Positions 9,101 to 16,505 of a stretch of DNA of 42,651 nucleotides are shown here, one piece after another; positions within the stretch are counted from its first letter, which is position 1; every line of letters starts with the position of its first letter. The position numbers and the translations under genes were made by a program. The stretch is from Eubacterium sp. (lineage in GTDB: Bacteria; Bacillota; Clostridia; Eubacteriales; Eubacteriaceae). The stretch is from NCBI GenBank assembly GCA_030524435.1, contig JAUNGS010000014.1:1-42651 (forward strand), in the 5' to 3' direction. The notes under the pieces are model-generated. The model was not told the origin of the DNA, made no database searches, and saw nothing but the letters and a program-made list of their open reading frames with translations.

Positions 9101-10014
9101 AGGACGGAAAGCTGTCCCAGGATCAGCTGGACAACGATTTGGCCATGGGAACCCTGACTTTGGAGAAAACCGGTGAAGACCTGGCGCGCTGGCAGGTGAA
9201 GGACGGACAGACCGTCTATGAGACCACGGGGATTTCCGGCGCGGAATTTTTGGTGACGGCCGGGGAGGATATTGTGACGGCCGACGGGGTCCTCCGGGCG
9301 AAAAAGGGTGATGTTGTCGCCCATATGGTCACCGGGGAAGACGGCCGCGCAGCGCTTCAGGAGGCCTGGTTTATGACCGAGGACGCAGCAGACAGAGCCC
9401 AGGACAGCCCCGTGGATCTGACCCTTGGGGAAAAAACATCCACAGAAAATATTGCTGTGGCCCGGGAAGAAGCGCTGTTTAACGGCCTTTACGAGGTCAC
9501 AGAGTACAAAGCGCCGGCGGGAATGGTGCTGGATGACACGGTCTATAAAGCAGATCTCAGCTACGTGGACGACACGACGCCTCTGGTTGAAATCGAGGCC
9601 ATAAAGCCCTTTAACCGCGCCGCCAAGGGGGATGTGCTCCTGAGCAAAACGGATGTGTCCACCGGCGCGGCGATTCCCGGAACAAAGATCACCCTGTACG
9701 ATGCCGAGGGCAAAAAGCTTTACACGGGCATCAGCGACGATCAGGGAAGCCTGAAGGTCTCTGGCCTTCCGGCGGGCGACTACTATTTTCAGGAGGAAGG
9801 CGCAGCCGAGGGCTATATCCTGGACGATACGCCGGTGAAATTTACCATTAGGGAAGACGGCGACATCGTAAAATGTCAGATGACCAATCGCAGGGCGGAA
9901 AACCCGGGAACCGGCGTGGATTATTCGGGTCCTTTTTTGGCAGGCTGTATCGCCCTGATGGTGATGGCCGCCGGCGGCGCTGGAATTTATCAAAAAAGAA
10001 AGTATAAGGGTTAA
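6127..10014 (+). CDS. Large sortase-anchored surface adhesin: thioester-like N-domain plus about eight Cna-B/SpaA repeats
   Basis: This 1295-residue cell-wall protein has a signal peptide at about 1-36 (hydrophobic AAVILAAMLLLQGL). An N-terminal domain at about 85-200 contains AYCVQPELE (Cys110) and resembles thioester/TQXA adhesin domains, although no classical TQ motif is visible. Cna-B/SpaA-type modules begin near residues 327, 419, 522, 655, 791, 917, 1008 and 1168. Each opens with a Lys-containing strand and most end in an E..AP.GY-like strand, the layout of domains that form Lys-Asn/Asp isopeptide bonds. The C-terminus has NPGTG (1259-1263), a hydrophobic stretch and the tail QKRKYKG, a sortase signal variant. 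Ribosome binding site AGAGAGG is at 6110-6116. It probably mediates cell contact for the T4SS. Confidence 0.88.
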   Translation: MKLLKKRSSAIAAVILAAMLLLQGLGQQTAAVLAQELSEPIGNLADYATVAVGETEEGWIIKSSVNPQAKKSRAIGNSGVKVSKVYGGYTSYTEILSVVSDEGKTSIAYCVQPELEVPNNTDYRQQIFNNDQLRTVLYYGYGGNDSAEFMALEGGNVNNAYMDTWMAVRAAYNGGAYQAAVNDPMVQWLLNHASAPATRFEVGGSLQTAGWNADAMRQETGWYTTSGGGSFSLNLEGTGLSAELSDGRVLTGNTADIAAGTSFRLLAGPDKAGEVSLDIPTTATGYAGMIFVPTVDASRQSVVAGYGGDPASPARIQAQFSRREEKSQVVKLDVETGETSQGDASLDGAVFGLYAQNGDKLAEGTVSKGIVEFPAQLCGDYYIQEIAAGTGYLLDDTKYPLHLNDPGTTAVVEAKNRVKKGAVKLKKLAVPNDEQNEDSPGLLNPLAGAEFTLSLKADPQTQYIKVTDEAGELTFGDIPYGHYTLKETKTPAGYIGAAIVEEVFVSEDGQVLEYFFGNRDFYADLTVVKKDSEDGKPVALKGARFKVYDVAEGDFVTQYPASHLFMPVREWTTDSQGRLGLDKPLPAGHYILVETQAPAGYLAYQGGEESVSFEVDGERYTGIPFVLNEGSCTVVETSEKSYYAYEQSLANAPAKGRIRVEKTGEMPDGVTREETEYGTLTTFNFAQKALAGVTFEVYAAEDILGASDGEAPRVYHHSGEKVAEITTDAEGIAETGDLYLGKYRVVEKSAPAGFVLDSRAQDVELTYAGEQVMPEDNVVTLSLENAKQQAVFTLKKNEEALEDYTVGEDGSLRLIKKQQPANGITFGVFTAAPMADGRGGTVPADSLVSVKTVADGETATTENFPAGDYYYKELETRGDLVLDTNKYPIAYRPEGNASVIVLRANDGKAVVNSLFTKEYTLLKTERRGGKPLAGAEIGFYDADQQLICTQVTDDEGKIVLPELAAGQYYYRELKAPQGYVRDETLYSFEIVQDGKLSQDQLDNDLAMGTLTLEKTGEDLARWQVKDGQTVYETTGISGAEFLVTAGEDIVTADGVLRAKKGDVVAHMVTGEDGRAALQEAWFMTEDAADRAQDSPVDLTLGEKTSTENIAVAREEALFNGLYEVTEYKAPAGMVLDDTVYKADLSYVDDTTPLVEIEAIKPFNRAAKGDVLLSKTDVSTGAAIPGTKITLYDAEGKKLYTGISDDQGSLKVSGLPAGDYYFQEEGAAEGYILDDTPVKFTIREDGDIVKCQMTNRRAENPGTGVDYSGPFLAGCIALMVMAAGGAGIYQKRKYKG

Positions 10015-10061
10015 GGAGGCTGAACCTCAATTTTTAATTTGGAACAGCATCGATGATGACA

Positions 10062-10085
10062 GCCGGGGATTTTAGAATCCCCGGC
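10062..10085 (+). other. Strong intercistronic stem-loop between adhesin and kinase sub-operon
   Basis: A perfect 10-bp GC-rich stem (GCCGGGGATT / AATCCCCGGC) closes a 4-base loop in the 95-base gap after the adhesin gene. No T-run follows, so it is not a canonical intrinsic terminator. It could protect the 3' end of the adhesin mRNA, act as a processing site or lower read-through into the downstream genes. Confidence 0.7.
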
Positions 10086-10109
10086 CAATTACCAAGGAAG
10101 GAAGACAAT

Positions 10110-10673
10110 ATGAAAATAAAACAAAAGGAAAGGCCACATCGCCCTGGGATGATTGCCCTGAAGCTTAAACAAGAGCTTTTGGCCACGGGAAGCCTGGCAG
10201 AGATGTGCGCCCTGGCCCAGAGAGAAATCAAAGATCCTGACTGCAGACAGACCCTCTGCTTTGCGGCGGGGATCTCTGTGTACGATACCCTGGCGGCGGA
10301 GGGCGGGAAGGAAAAGCAGCGTTTTTTGGCAAAGCTCTGCGCCCTGGCCGGAGAAAACAGCTTCTATTGCCTGATGTGCTACAGCCGGGCGGCGGAGCTC
10401 TGGATGGAGGAGGGGCGGGGGGAGCTGATTCCGGGAATTTTATCCTTGGCAGAGGGGTTGATGGCACAGGAGGCAATCCAGGGATGCCCGGCACTCTGTC
10501 AGGAAATGGCCAGGCTTTGGGAGCTCTGCGCCCTGGCGGCCTCCGGGGAGGAAAGGGCTTTGTGTCTCAATAGAGCTCTGGAGCTTTTGAGACCGGCGGC
10601 AAGGGTGCTCCCGGCAGCTTCTGGATGGATTTCGGCCCTGGAAATCAAGCTGGCGGAGGTGGAGGCGCTGTGA
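10110..10673 (+). CDS. Unrecognised helical cytoplasmic protein preceding the kinase
   Basis: This 187-residue protein has no signal peptide or membrane segment. It is almost entirely Ala/Leu/Glu-rich and looks alpha-helical, with several Cys residues (for example FYCLMCYS and GCPALC) and TPR-like helix periodicity. I chose the ATG at 10110 because AAGGAAGGAAG lies just upstream. Codons further upstream in the frame (from 10053) would run through the stem-loop. Its end overlaps the kinase start by four bases (GTGA), so the two are translationally coupled and may be partners, for example as a scaffold or adaptor. I do not recognise the family. Confidence 0.7.
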   Translation: MKIKQKERPHRPGMIALKLKQELLATGSLAEMCALAQREIKDPDCRQTLCFAAGISVYDTLAAEGGKEKQRFLAKLCALAGENSFYCLMCYSRAAELWMEEGRGELIPGILSLAEGLMAQEAIQGCPALCQEMARLWELCALAASGEERALCLNRALELLRPAARVLPAASGWISALEIKLAEVEAL

Positions 10674-12517
10674 AAAATCTTTCCGGGCGGGTGCTGGCGA
10701 ACCGCTTTTATCTGGGAGAGCGCCTGGGCCAGGGCGGCAGCGGGGATGTCTATCTGGCCGAGGACAGAGCCTGCGGCCTTCCAAAGCGCTGGGTGGTCAA
10801 GTGGGTTGACCGCAGACAAAGCGGCCCCTGGTTTGAGTATTATAAAAACGAGGTGAAGGTTTTGGCCGCGGTGAGTCATCCCAATATGACGACGATCCAC
10901 TATTTCGGCGAGGAGGCGGAAGGCTTTTACATGGTTCTTGATTACATCGAGGGAGAGAACCTAAAGGGGCTTTTAGAGCGGGCAGGGCCCGTGGATGAAA
11001 AAAGGGCCCTCAATTGGATGAAAACCATCTGTGCCGTGCTGGCCTGCCTGCACGAGGCCAGGGGCAGGCCCATCATCTACTGCGATCTCAATCCCGGGAA
11101 TATCATGGTTTCCAGGGAGGATGTGGTCTATCTTATGGACTACGGCATTGCCCGGGAAATGGCCGCGGAGGCGGCGCCAGCCCTGGGCACCCGGGGCTTT
11201 GCGGCGCCGGAGCAGTACGGGGACGGCTCGGGGATGGTCGATGAGCGCACGGATATTTACGGCGTGGGGGCGACCCTGTTCAACCTTTTGACGGCGGATT
11301 TGCCCCTGGAGACGATTCATCCGAGAAGCATTGCGCCCACGGTTTCTGTGGAGATGGATGCCCTGGTGGCAAAATGTCTGTGTAAAAATCCAGAGGGACG
11401 CTACCAGAGCATGGCCCAGCTGAGGCAGGCCCTGGAAAGCATAGGCGCCAGGGACGCCCTGCTGGAAAAAAGACGCCTGACGATTCTGATGTCTGTGCTG
11501 CTGGCGGCGGCTTTCTGCCTGATCAGCATGCTGGGGGCTCTGGCTTTAATGCGCAGCGATGCCCAGAGAACCGGAAAGGCCTGGGAGCTGTCTGGAGATG
11601 AGCGCTGGGCCAGACAGGACGACATCGGCGCCAGAACGGACTATCTCCGGGGGGTGGCTGCCGATCCTGAAAACCAGGCGCTTTATGAAAAAATCTACAG
11701 GGCGATGGCCAGCCAGGAAGCGGCAAAGATTTGCGAGGTCTTTAGAAATAAGACGGAAATCAGGTATCTTGACGCCGGGCTGGCCCTAAATCTGGCCATG
11801 CAGGGCCTGGAGGCCGGGCAGGAGCCCTGGCTGAGCTATGGTGAAGCGCTCTTGGAGGCCGCAGAAAAGAAGGGCAGTGGGGAGCAGCGCGCCCTGGCGG
11901 GGGCATTAAAGCCCCTGCTTCAGGGAGAAGATGGAAGGGAGATGGCGTCAGCCCTCGGGGCGTTAAAGAATTTTTGCGAAGCGCAGGGGGAGGCACAGCC
12001 AGAGCTGCGCTATTTGCTCTTGACGCTGTTTGAAAGGCAGGGGCTTATGGGAGAGGAGTTCGATCGGATTGCCGAAGGGCTTGAGGCTTACGCAGAGCAA
12101 AACGGGGATTTTTATGGGATCCCCAAAATATACAAGCTGTTGGCCAGCCATTATTACAGACAGGCCCAGGAAGAGACAGACCCCCTTGGGATCAGGTGGG
12201 CCCTGGAAAAGGCCCAGGCCTGCCTCGAGGCTCTGGGAGAGGTCGCCTCCGACAAGGAGACCTGGATTTTAAAGGGGCGGGTTCAGCTGGCCCTGGGAGA
12301 TACAGAGAAGGCCCAGGCCTTTTTTGAGCGGGCACGGCAGCAAAATCCGCAGGACCCCCAGATTTTAATTGAGCTGACCCGCCTTTGTCTGGGCAGGGAT
12401 AAAAAAGCGGCGATGACTTATTACAATCAGCTTCTGGCCCTCAAGGAGGGGGAGATCTCGAAAAATCTTCTTAGTCAGATCAACGCCCTGGAAGAGGCCC
12501 TGGCGATGGAGGAATAA
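10670..12517 (+). CDS. Membrane Ser/Thr protein kinase with TPR-like extracytoplasmic region
   Basis: This 615-residue PknB-type kinase phosphorylates proteins on Ser/Thr at the membrane. Seen motifs are the glycine loop GQGGSGDV (20-27), the ATP-anchoring Lys44 in VVKWVD, the catalytic loop YCDLNPGN (137-144, an HRD variant with Asp139), DYG in place of DFG (157-159), and the APEQYG activation segment. One membrane helix lies at about 272-295. The remaining 320 residues should be outside and look like TPR/helical repeats, without PASTA domains. The start is GTG at 10670 with GGAGGTGGAGG upstream, and it overlaps the preceding gene. The same operon holds an FHA protein and a PP2C phosphatase, giving a full phosphorylation circuit. 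Confidence 0.88.
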   Translation: MKNLSGRVLANRFYLGERLGQGGSGDVYLAEDRACGLPKRWVVKWVDRRQSGPWFEYYKNEVKVLAAVSHPNMTTIHYFGEEAEGFYMVLDYIEGENLKGLLERAGPVDEKRALNWMKTICAVLACLHEARGRPIIYCDLNPGNIMVSREDVVYLMDYGIAREMAAEAAPALGTRGFAAPEQYGDGSGMVDERTDIYGVGATLFNLLTADLPLETIHPRSIAPTVSVEMDALVAKCLCKNPEGRYQSMAQLRQALESIGARDALLEKRRLTILMSVLLAAAFCLISMLGALALMRSDAQRTGKAWELSGDERWARQDDIGARTDYLRGVAADPENQALYEKIYRAMASQEAAKICEVFRNKTEIRYLDAGLALNLAMQGLEAGQEPWLSYGEALLEAAEKKGSGEQRALAGALKPLLQGEDGREMASALGALKNFCEAQGEAQPELRYLLLTLFERQGLMGEEFDRIAEGLEAYAEQNGDFYGIPKIYKLLASHYYRQAQEETDPLGIRWALEKAQACLEALGEVASDKETWILKGRVQLALGDTEKAQAFFERARQQNPQDPQILIELTRLCLGRDKKAAMTYYNQLLALKEGEISKNLLSQINALEEALAMEE

Positions 12518-12745
12518 ATGCGGCTGTGGTTTTATTTGTCGAGCTTTGGCCTGGGATTTTTTGCAGCCCTGGCAGTATTTTTGGAATGCCTCTGGGGAAG
12601 CCTGCGCAAGGCCTGTAAAAAGCGCTGCATAAGAGGTGTAAAAAAGAAAGACGAGGCGCAGAAAACGACGCTTCTCAAAGCTTCTGAGGAAGCTTTTAAA
12701 ACAGAAAAATTAGATTTGGGAGAGAATATTGAGGATGAAAAATAG
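12518..12745 (+). CDS. Small membrane protein
   Basis: This 75-residue protein begins directly after the kinase stop (TAAATG) with GGAGGAA upstream. It has one hydrophobic N-terminal segment (about residues 3-22, FYLSSFGLGFFAALAVFLE) and a basic, then acidic, cytoplasmic tail (KKRCIRGVKKKDE). It overlaps the next gene by 11 bases. Its placement within the block argues that it is real and co-translated. No family is recognised. The charged tail next to a kinase could be a docking site, which is a guess. Confidence 0.6.
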   Translation: MRLWFYLSSFGLGFFAALAVFLECLWGSLRKACKKRCIRGVKKKDEAQKTTLLKASEEAFKTEKLDLGENIEDEK

Positions 12746-15074
12746 ACAATGGATGGCAATGCTGATGCTTTTGCTGGCTGCCCTGGGCCTGGCTTTGGGT
12801 CTGGAGGGGGCGGCTATGGCCCAGGAGAAAACGAGACCTCCCCAGGTCCTTCTGCGCCTCTATTCGGATAATGACGCCCAGGAGGCCTTTATCCTCGGGG
12901 ACACCCTGACCCTGGAGGTCAGCGCCGCCGAGGAGCTGCCTGTCCTCGAGGGAAGCATCGCGGGAAAAGCGGTGGATTTTGAGGAAGCGATAGAGGAAGG
13001 CCTTTATTTTTACAGGGCTTCTCTCAAGGCCGAGGCAGAGGACTTTGTCGAGGGAGAGAGGGTCACCGCCCAGGTAAAGCTGGGGGAAGGCGAGGACGCC
13101 GAGACACTGGAGGTCCAGGGTCCTGTATTCTATGCGCCCTTGGCATTGGAGACCCTGGATTGGACGACGGATAATAAAAACCCCGAATACATCAAAAATG
13201 GGGAGTATCTCAAGCTTTCCTTTAAAACCTCCCACCAGGCCCAGGCTCAGGTGTTGGCGGCGGGGCAGGCGGTTTCGGTGGAGAGCGAGGACGGCCTGAG
13301 CTTTGGGGGAGGTATTTTGGCCGACAATCTGGTGGCGGATCAGACAACAATAGACTGCAGTTTGACCCTCACCGACCCCTACGGCAATCCGCCCCTGAGT
13401 GTCGATCTGAAAACGGCGACCTACCTGGCGCCGCTGACGCTGACCCAGCTCTGTCAGCGCAGTGATAATTCGGAGGATCCGGCCCAATTTTTAAAGGCGG
13501 GGGATCATTTTTTCCTTGAAGGAGCCCTAAACCATCCTGCGGCGCTGCGGCTGACGGCCGGGGAGGAGGCCGTGGCTGAGACGTCGGCGGAATACAGCTT
13601 CGAGCTCGGCCTTCCCGTGGAGGCGCTGAAGCTTCGGGATCAGGAAAGCCCGGCCTTTGAGCTGTCCCTGTGGGATGCGGCGGGCAATACGCTCTCGGGG
13701 ATAGATGGCGGACAATGTGAAAACCAGCTGCGCTACTACGCCCCCATCGAGGCCTATGCCCGTCACGACGCCCAGGATTATGTCACCCAGGGCTATATTA
13801 AAAACGGCATGACCTTAAACACAGAAATTTTTGCCAATCACCAGGTGGCGGTGACGACGGTCAGCTATGGCCCGAGGCCGGCGGAAATTTCTGAAAATTC
13901 TGAAGGGCAGGTGACGGCAAGGCTTTCCATCGCCGCGGGGGAGACGCTTTTGCCCGAGGGCAGTCTGAGCTTTGAGGCAAGGCTTGAAGATCCGGCGGGC
14001 AACATCTTTTGGATATCCGAGGATACGGGGTGGATCTACGACAGAACGCCGCCGGTGGGAAGGATGGTGCCGGATCAGCCGGGGTTTTTCAACAGCGATC
14101 TCAATTTTAAGCTGTATTTTCAGGATGAAAATTTGGAGACCTCGGGGATTCGTCTGGCTGTCAATGGCAGGGCGGCGGCGCTAAGCCTTCAAAAAGATCC
14201 GGCGGGGATAGCCGGGGCCTTCGCCTTGGACAAGGAGGGCAGCTACACCTGCGAGGCCCTGGCGGTGGATAAGGCGGGCAATACCTCCGAGACCTGCAGC
14301 CTGAGGGTGATCATCGATAAGACCAGTCCTAAGATAACCCTGATTGATCTTAAGACCGAGGAAGCGCCGGTGTACAAGGCGGGCTTTGTTTTGTCAGAGC
14401 ATTTTCAAATTCAGGAGACATACCTCAAGTCGGTGGAGTGTACCCTGACGGATCTCTGGGGCTTTGGCCGCACACGGCTCTGGTCTGTGGATCAGCCCAT
14501 TGTGGAGGATGGTCTCAAAACGGCGGAGATTTTCTCCGTGGATATGGCGGAAAACCGATCCGAAAAAATCCGCTGTCAGTTTTATATCGACGGGACGCCG
14601 CCGGCGGTGCTGATCAGGGATAAAAAGACAGGCCGGCTTTTGGAAAACGGCGAAGGCATTGCCGCGGGAACGACCTTAGAAATCAGTCTGGATAAAAAAT
14701 GGATCGGCAGTGAGCTGCCGGATTATATGACCCAAATCGAGGGTTATGTCTGCGGCAGGGCCCTGGAAATGACCTGGGACAGTCCCCGGAGGGCGCCGGT
14801 GACCATTGAGACAGGCGGTCAGGGGGAGGTGGCCCTCAACATCACTGCCGCCGATGAAGTGGGCAACGTCTCTGAGACACAGCTGGTCTTTCCCACCCTC
14901 AGTCCGGAGGCTGGGGCGGCCGCAGACAGCTTTTCTGAAAATTTAGAGCCGGAAGAGACCGTTTCCAGGGTGCCGGAGATCTTTTTGACAGCGGTGGTGG
15001 CCGCTGCCCTCTGTGCTGCGGCGGGCATTCTGTGGAGAAAATACGCCGACAGCAAAAGACGGAGGCAGGGTTAA
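12735..15074 (+). CDS. Exported, membrane-anchored protein with repeated beta-rich (Ig-like) modules
   Basis: This 779-residue protein has a signal peptide at about 1-31 (hydrophobic AMLMLLLAALGLALGL, then AMAQ) and a C-terminal membrane helix (IFLTAVVAAALCAAAGIL) with a basic tail (RKYADSKRRRQG). Between them lie tandem beta-rich modules. A linker of the form YAPL..L...DN..P.YIKNG recurs near residues 131, 229 and 333, and later segments carry DKAGNTSET and EVGNVSETQ, typical of bacterial Ig-like folds. I chose the ATG at 12735. The TTG at 12729 in the same frame is possible. It overlaps the small membrane protein by 11 bases, and the FHA gene follows with no gap. Probably a surface or channel-associated structural component. 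Confidence 0.75.
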   Translation: MKNRQWMAMLMLLLAALGLALGLEGAAMAQEKTRPPQVLLRLYSDNDAQEAFILGDTLTLEVSAAEELPVLEGSIAGKAVDFEEAIEEGLYFYRASLKAEAEDFVEGERVTAQVKLGEGEDAETLEVQGPVFYAPLALETLDWTTDNKNPEYIKNGEYLKLSFKTSHQAQAQVLAAGQAVSVESEDGLSFGGGILADNLVADQTTIDCSLTLTDPYGNPPLSVDLKTATYLAPLTLTQLCQRSDNSEDPAQFLKAGDHFFLEGALNHPAALRLTAGEEAVAETSAEYSFELGLPVEALKLRDQESPAFELSLWDAAGNTLSGIDGGQCENQLRYYAPIEAYARHDAQDYVTQGYIKNGMTLNTEIFANHQVAVTTVSYGPRPAEISENSEGQVTARLSIAAGETLLPEGSLSFEARLEDPAGNIFWISEDTGWIYDRTPPVGRMVPDQPGFFNSDLNFKLYFQDENLETSGIRLAVNGRAAALSLQKDPAGIAGAFALDKEGSYTCEALAVDKAGNTSETCSLRVIIDKTSPKITLIDLKTEEAPVYKAGFVLSEHFQIQETYLKSVECTLTDLWGFGRTRLWSVDQPIVEDGLKTAEIFSVDMAENRSEKIRCQFYIDGTPPAVLIRDKKTGRLLENGEGIAAGTTLEISLDKKWIGSELPDYMTQIEGYVCGRALEMTWDSPRRAPVTIETGGQGEVALNITAADEVGNVSETQLVFPTLSPEAGAAADSFSENLEPEETVSRVPEIFLTAVVAAALCAAAGILWRKYADSKRRRQG

Positions 15075-15422
15075 ATGGATACGATTATTTCGCCAGTGGA
15101 TATTTTGGGTGGTCTGCTCTCGGAGGAAGGACTGGTTCTATCGGGAAGTCCGGGGAATTTCAGTCTTGCGCCGGGCATTTTGGGAAGTGACGGCGCCGCA
15201 TCGGCGATACACATCGATTCGCCGGTGGTCAGCCGCAGACATTGTCTTGTTATGCAGCGGGGCGGGCGCTATTTTTTAAGGGATTTGGAAACGACCAACG
15301 GCACCTGGGTCAACGGCCATCGCCTTGTGGGGGATCGGCAGGTGGAAATTGGAGCCGGGGATCGCATAAGAATTGCCAATTTGGATTTTGTGGTTAAAAA
15401 GGAGGATGAAGCAGATGCGTGA
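15075..15422 (+). CDS. FHA-domain phosphothreonine-binding protein
   Basis: This 115-residue protein consists of little more than a forkhead-associated domain, which reads phosphothreonine. Visible core motifs are GILGSD, SPVVSRRHC and TTNGTWVNGH, followed by GDRIRIANLDFVV. There is no membrane segment. The ATG follows the previous stop directly (TAAATG), and its end overlaps the PP2C gene by eight bases. With the kinase upstream and phosphatase downstream it completes a writer-reader-eraser set, as in the threonine phosphorylation pathway of type VI secretion (PpkA, Fha1, PppA). The domain assignment is firm. Its binding partner is unknown, but the kinase or a secretion component is likely. 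Confidence 0.9.
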   Translation: MDTIISPVDILGGLLSEEGLVLSGSPGNFSLAPGILGSDGAASAIHIDSPVVSRRHCLVMQRGGRYFLRDLETTNGTWVNGHRLVGDRQVEIGAGDRIRIANLDFVVKKEDEADA

Positions 15423-16086
15423 GCTGAGGTGGCAGGCGGCCTCAAAAAAGGCTGTCTGCCACAGAAAAAATCAGGATGCCTGGTATTGCGAGGTATCAAA
15501 GCTTCGGCGGGACCGGGGGATTTTTGTGGTTGCCGACGGTGTCGGCAGTCTGGATGCCCCGGAGATAGCCAGCCGGATGGCCGTCTCCGGGGTCAGAAGC
15601 TGGTGGCGGGAGACCGAGGACATCGGTATAGAAGGGCTAAAAGCCCTGAGAAAGGCACTGGGACATATTGATCAAAGCATCAGAGACTATGGCAGTCAGA
15701 AGGGCCTGTGCCTGGCGACGACTTTGGCGGTGCTTTTGTTGGACGGTGATCAGGGGGGAATCCTCCAGATTGGGGATTCAAAAATCCTTCGCCAAAGATC
15801 CCGGCGGACCGAGGTTTTGACCATCGATCATCTTTTGGAGCGGGAGGGACTGCTGATCTCCTGTCTCGGCAATGCGCGGATGGGCTTCGACGTCATGGAG
15901 CGTTACTTTGAGGTCAGGGTCAAGGACCGCTTTTTCATCGGCAGCGACGGCGTTTTTTCCAGAAAAAGGCTTTTGGCCCACTATGCCTTTGGGCAGGAGG
16001 AGGCTTATCTTAAGAAGCTTAGGGAAGCTGGAGAAGCCGACGATTTGACGGCCATCGGCGTGGAGGTCAGAAATGTGCCGGTGTAA
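15415..16086 (+). CDS. PP2C-type protein phosphatase
   Basis: This 223-residue metal-dependent Ser/Thr phosphatase should reverse the action of the operon's kinase. Seen motifs are VADGVGSLDAPEIAS (metal-binding DGxG), CLATTLAVLLLDGD, QIGDSKI, GSDGVFS and ADDLTAIGVEV, in the family order. It has no membrane segment, so it is cytoplasmic. I chose the ATG at 15415 because AAAAAGGAGG lies at 15396-15405. The frame is open from 15373, but the extra N-terminus would be hydrophobic sequence translated over the FHA gene. It overlaps the FHA gene by eight bases and the next gene by 14. Confidence 0.88.
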   Translation: MRELRWQAASKKAVCHRKNQDAWYCEVSKLRRDRGIFVVADGVGSLDAPEIASRMAVSGVRSWWRETEDIGIEGLKALRKALGHIDQSIRDYGSQKGLCLATTLAVLLLDGDQGGILQIGDSKILRQRSRRTEVLTIDHLLEREGLLISCLGNARMGFDVMERYFEVRVKDRFFIGSDGVFSRKRLLAHYAFGQEEAYLKKLREAGEADDLTAIGVEVRNVPV

Positions 16087-16495
16087 AAAAATGGGGACAG
16101 CGCTGCTTTGGATGGTGATTTTTTTCGGTCTGTGCCTCTTCAGGGCACCGGTGCTGGCAAACAGCCTTACCCTGAGGCTTCCGACGGCCCTGGAGGGCTG
16201 TGTCGTGCTGCTGAAATCCCCAGAGGGTGACGAGGTGGGCCGGGGCGTTTTGGATGCCCGGGGGGAGGCTGTGGTGACGCCGGAGGGCGGTGAATACGCC
16301 GTTGTAGAGATCTCAAGGCAGCAGGCCCAGGGGATCGGTGCAGCCGGCAGCCATTCTCTGCCTTTGCGCCTGAAGGAAATCCTAGTGATTGGCGGCCTGA
16401 CCTCGGGGGCAACAGCCCTGGGGATGGGCTGGCATTTCAGACGAAAATACCGCGAGGCCTTTGGGCTGATTTACGATGCCGACATCGACGATTAG
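16073..16495 (+). CDS. Small exported membrane protein
   Basis: This 140-residue protein has a signal-peptide-like N-terminus (LLWMVIFFGLCLF, then VLANS) and a second hydrophobic segment near the C-terminus (about residues 105-123, ILVIGGLTSGATALGMGW). A basic, then acidic, tail ends it (RRKYREAFG, DADIDD). The 75 residues between look like one small beta domain outside the membrane. Ribosome binding site GGAGGT is at 16062-16067, within the phosphatase gene, which it overlaps by 14 bases. No family is recognised. It is probably an envelope component of the same apparatus. Confidence 0.65.
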   Translation: MCRCKKMGTALLWMVIFFGLCLFRAPVLANSLTLRLPTALEGCVVLLKSPEGDEVGRGVLDARGEAVVTPEGGEYAVVEISRQQAQGIGAAGSHSLPLRLKEILVIGGLTSGATALGMGWHFRRKYREAFGLIYDADIDD

Positions 16496-16505
16496 GGGTA
16501 AAAAA

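Noticed and set aside
8890-9993. A 367-codon minus-strand open frame inside the adhesin gene
   Set aside because: The + strand encodes recognisable Cna-B modules and the sorting signal there. The antisense frame has no good ribosome binding site or domain.
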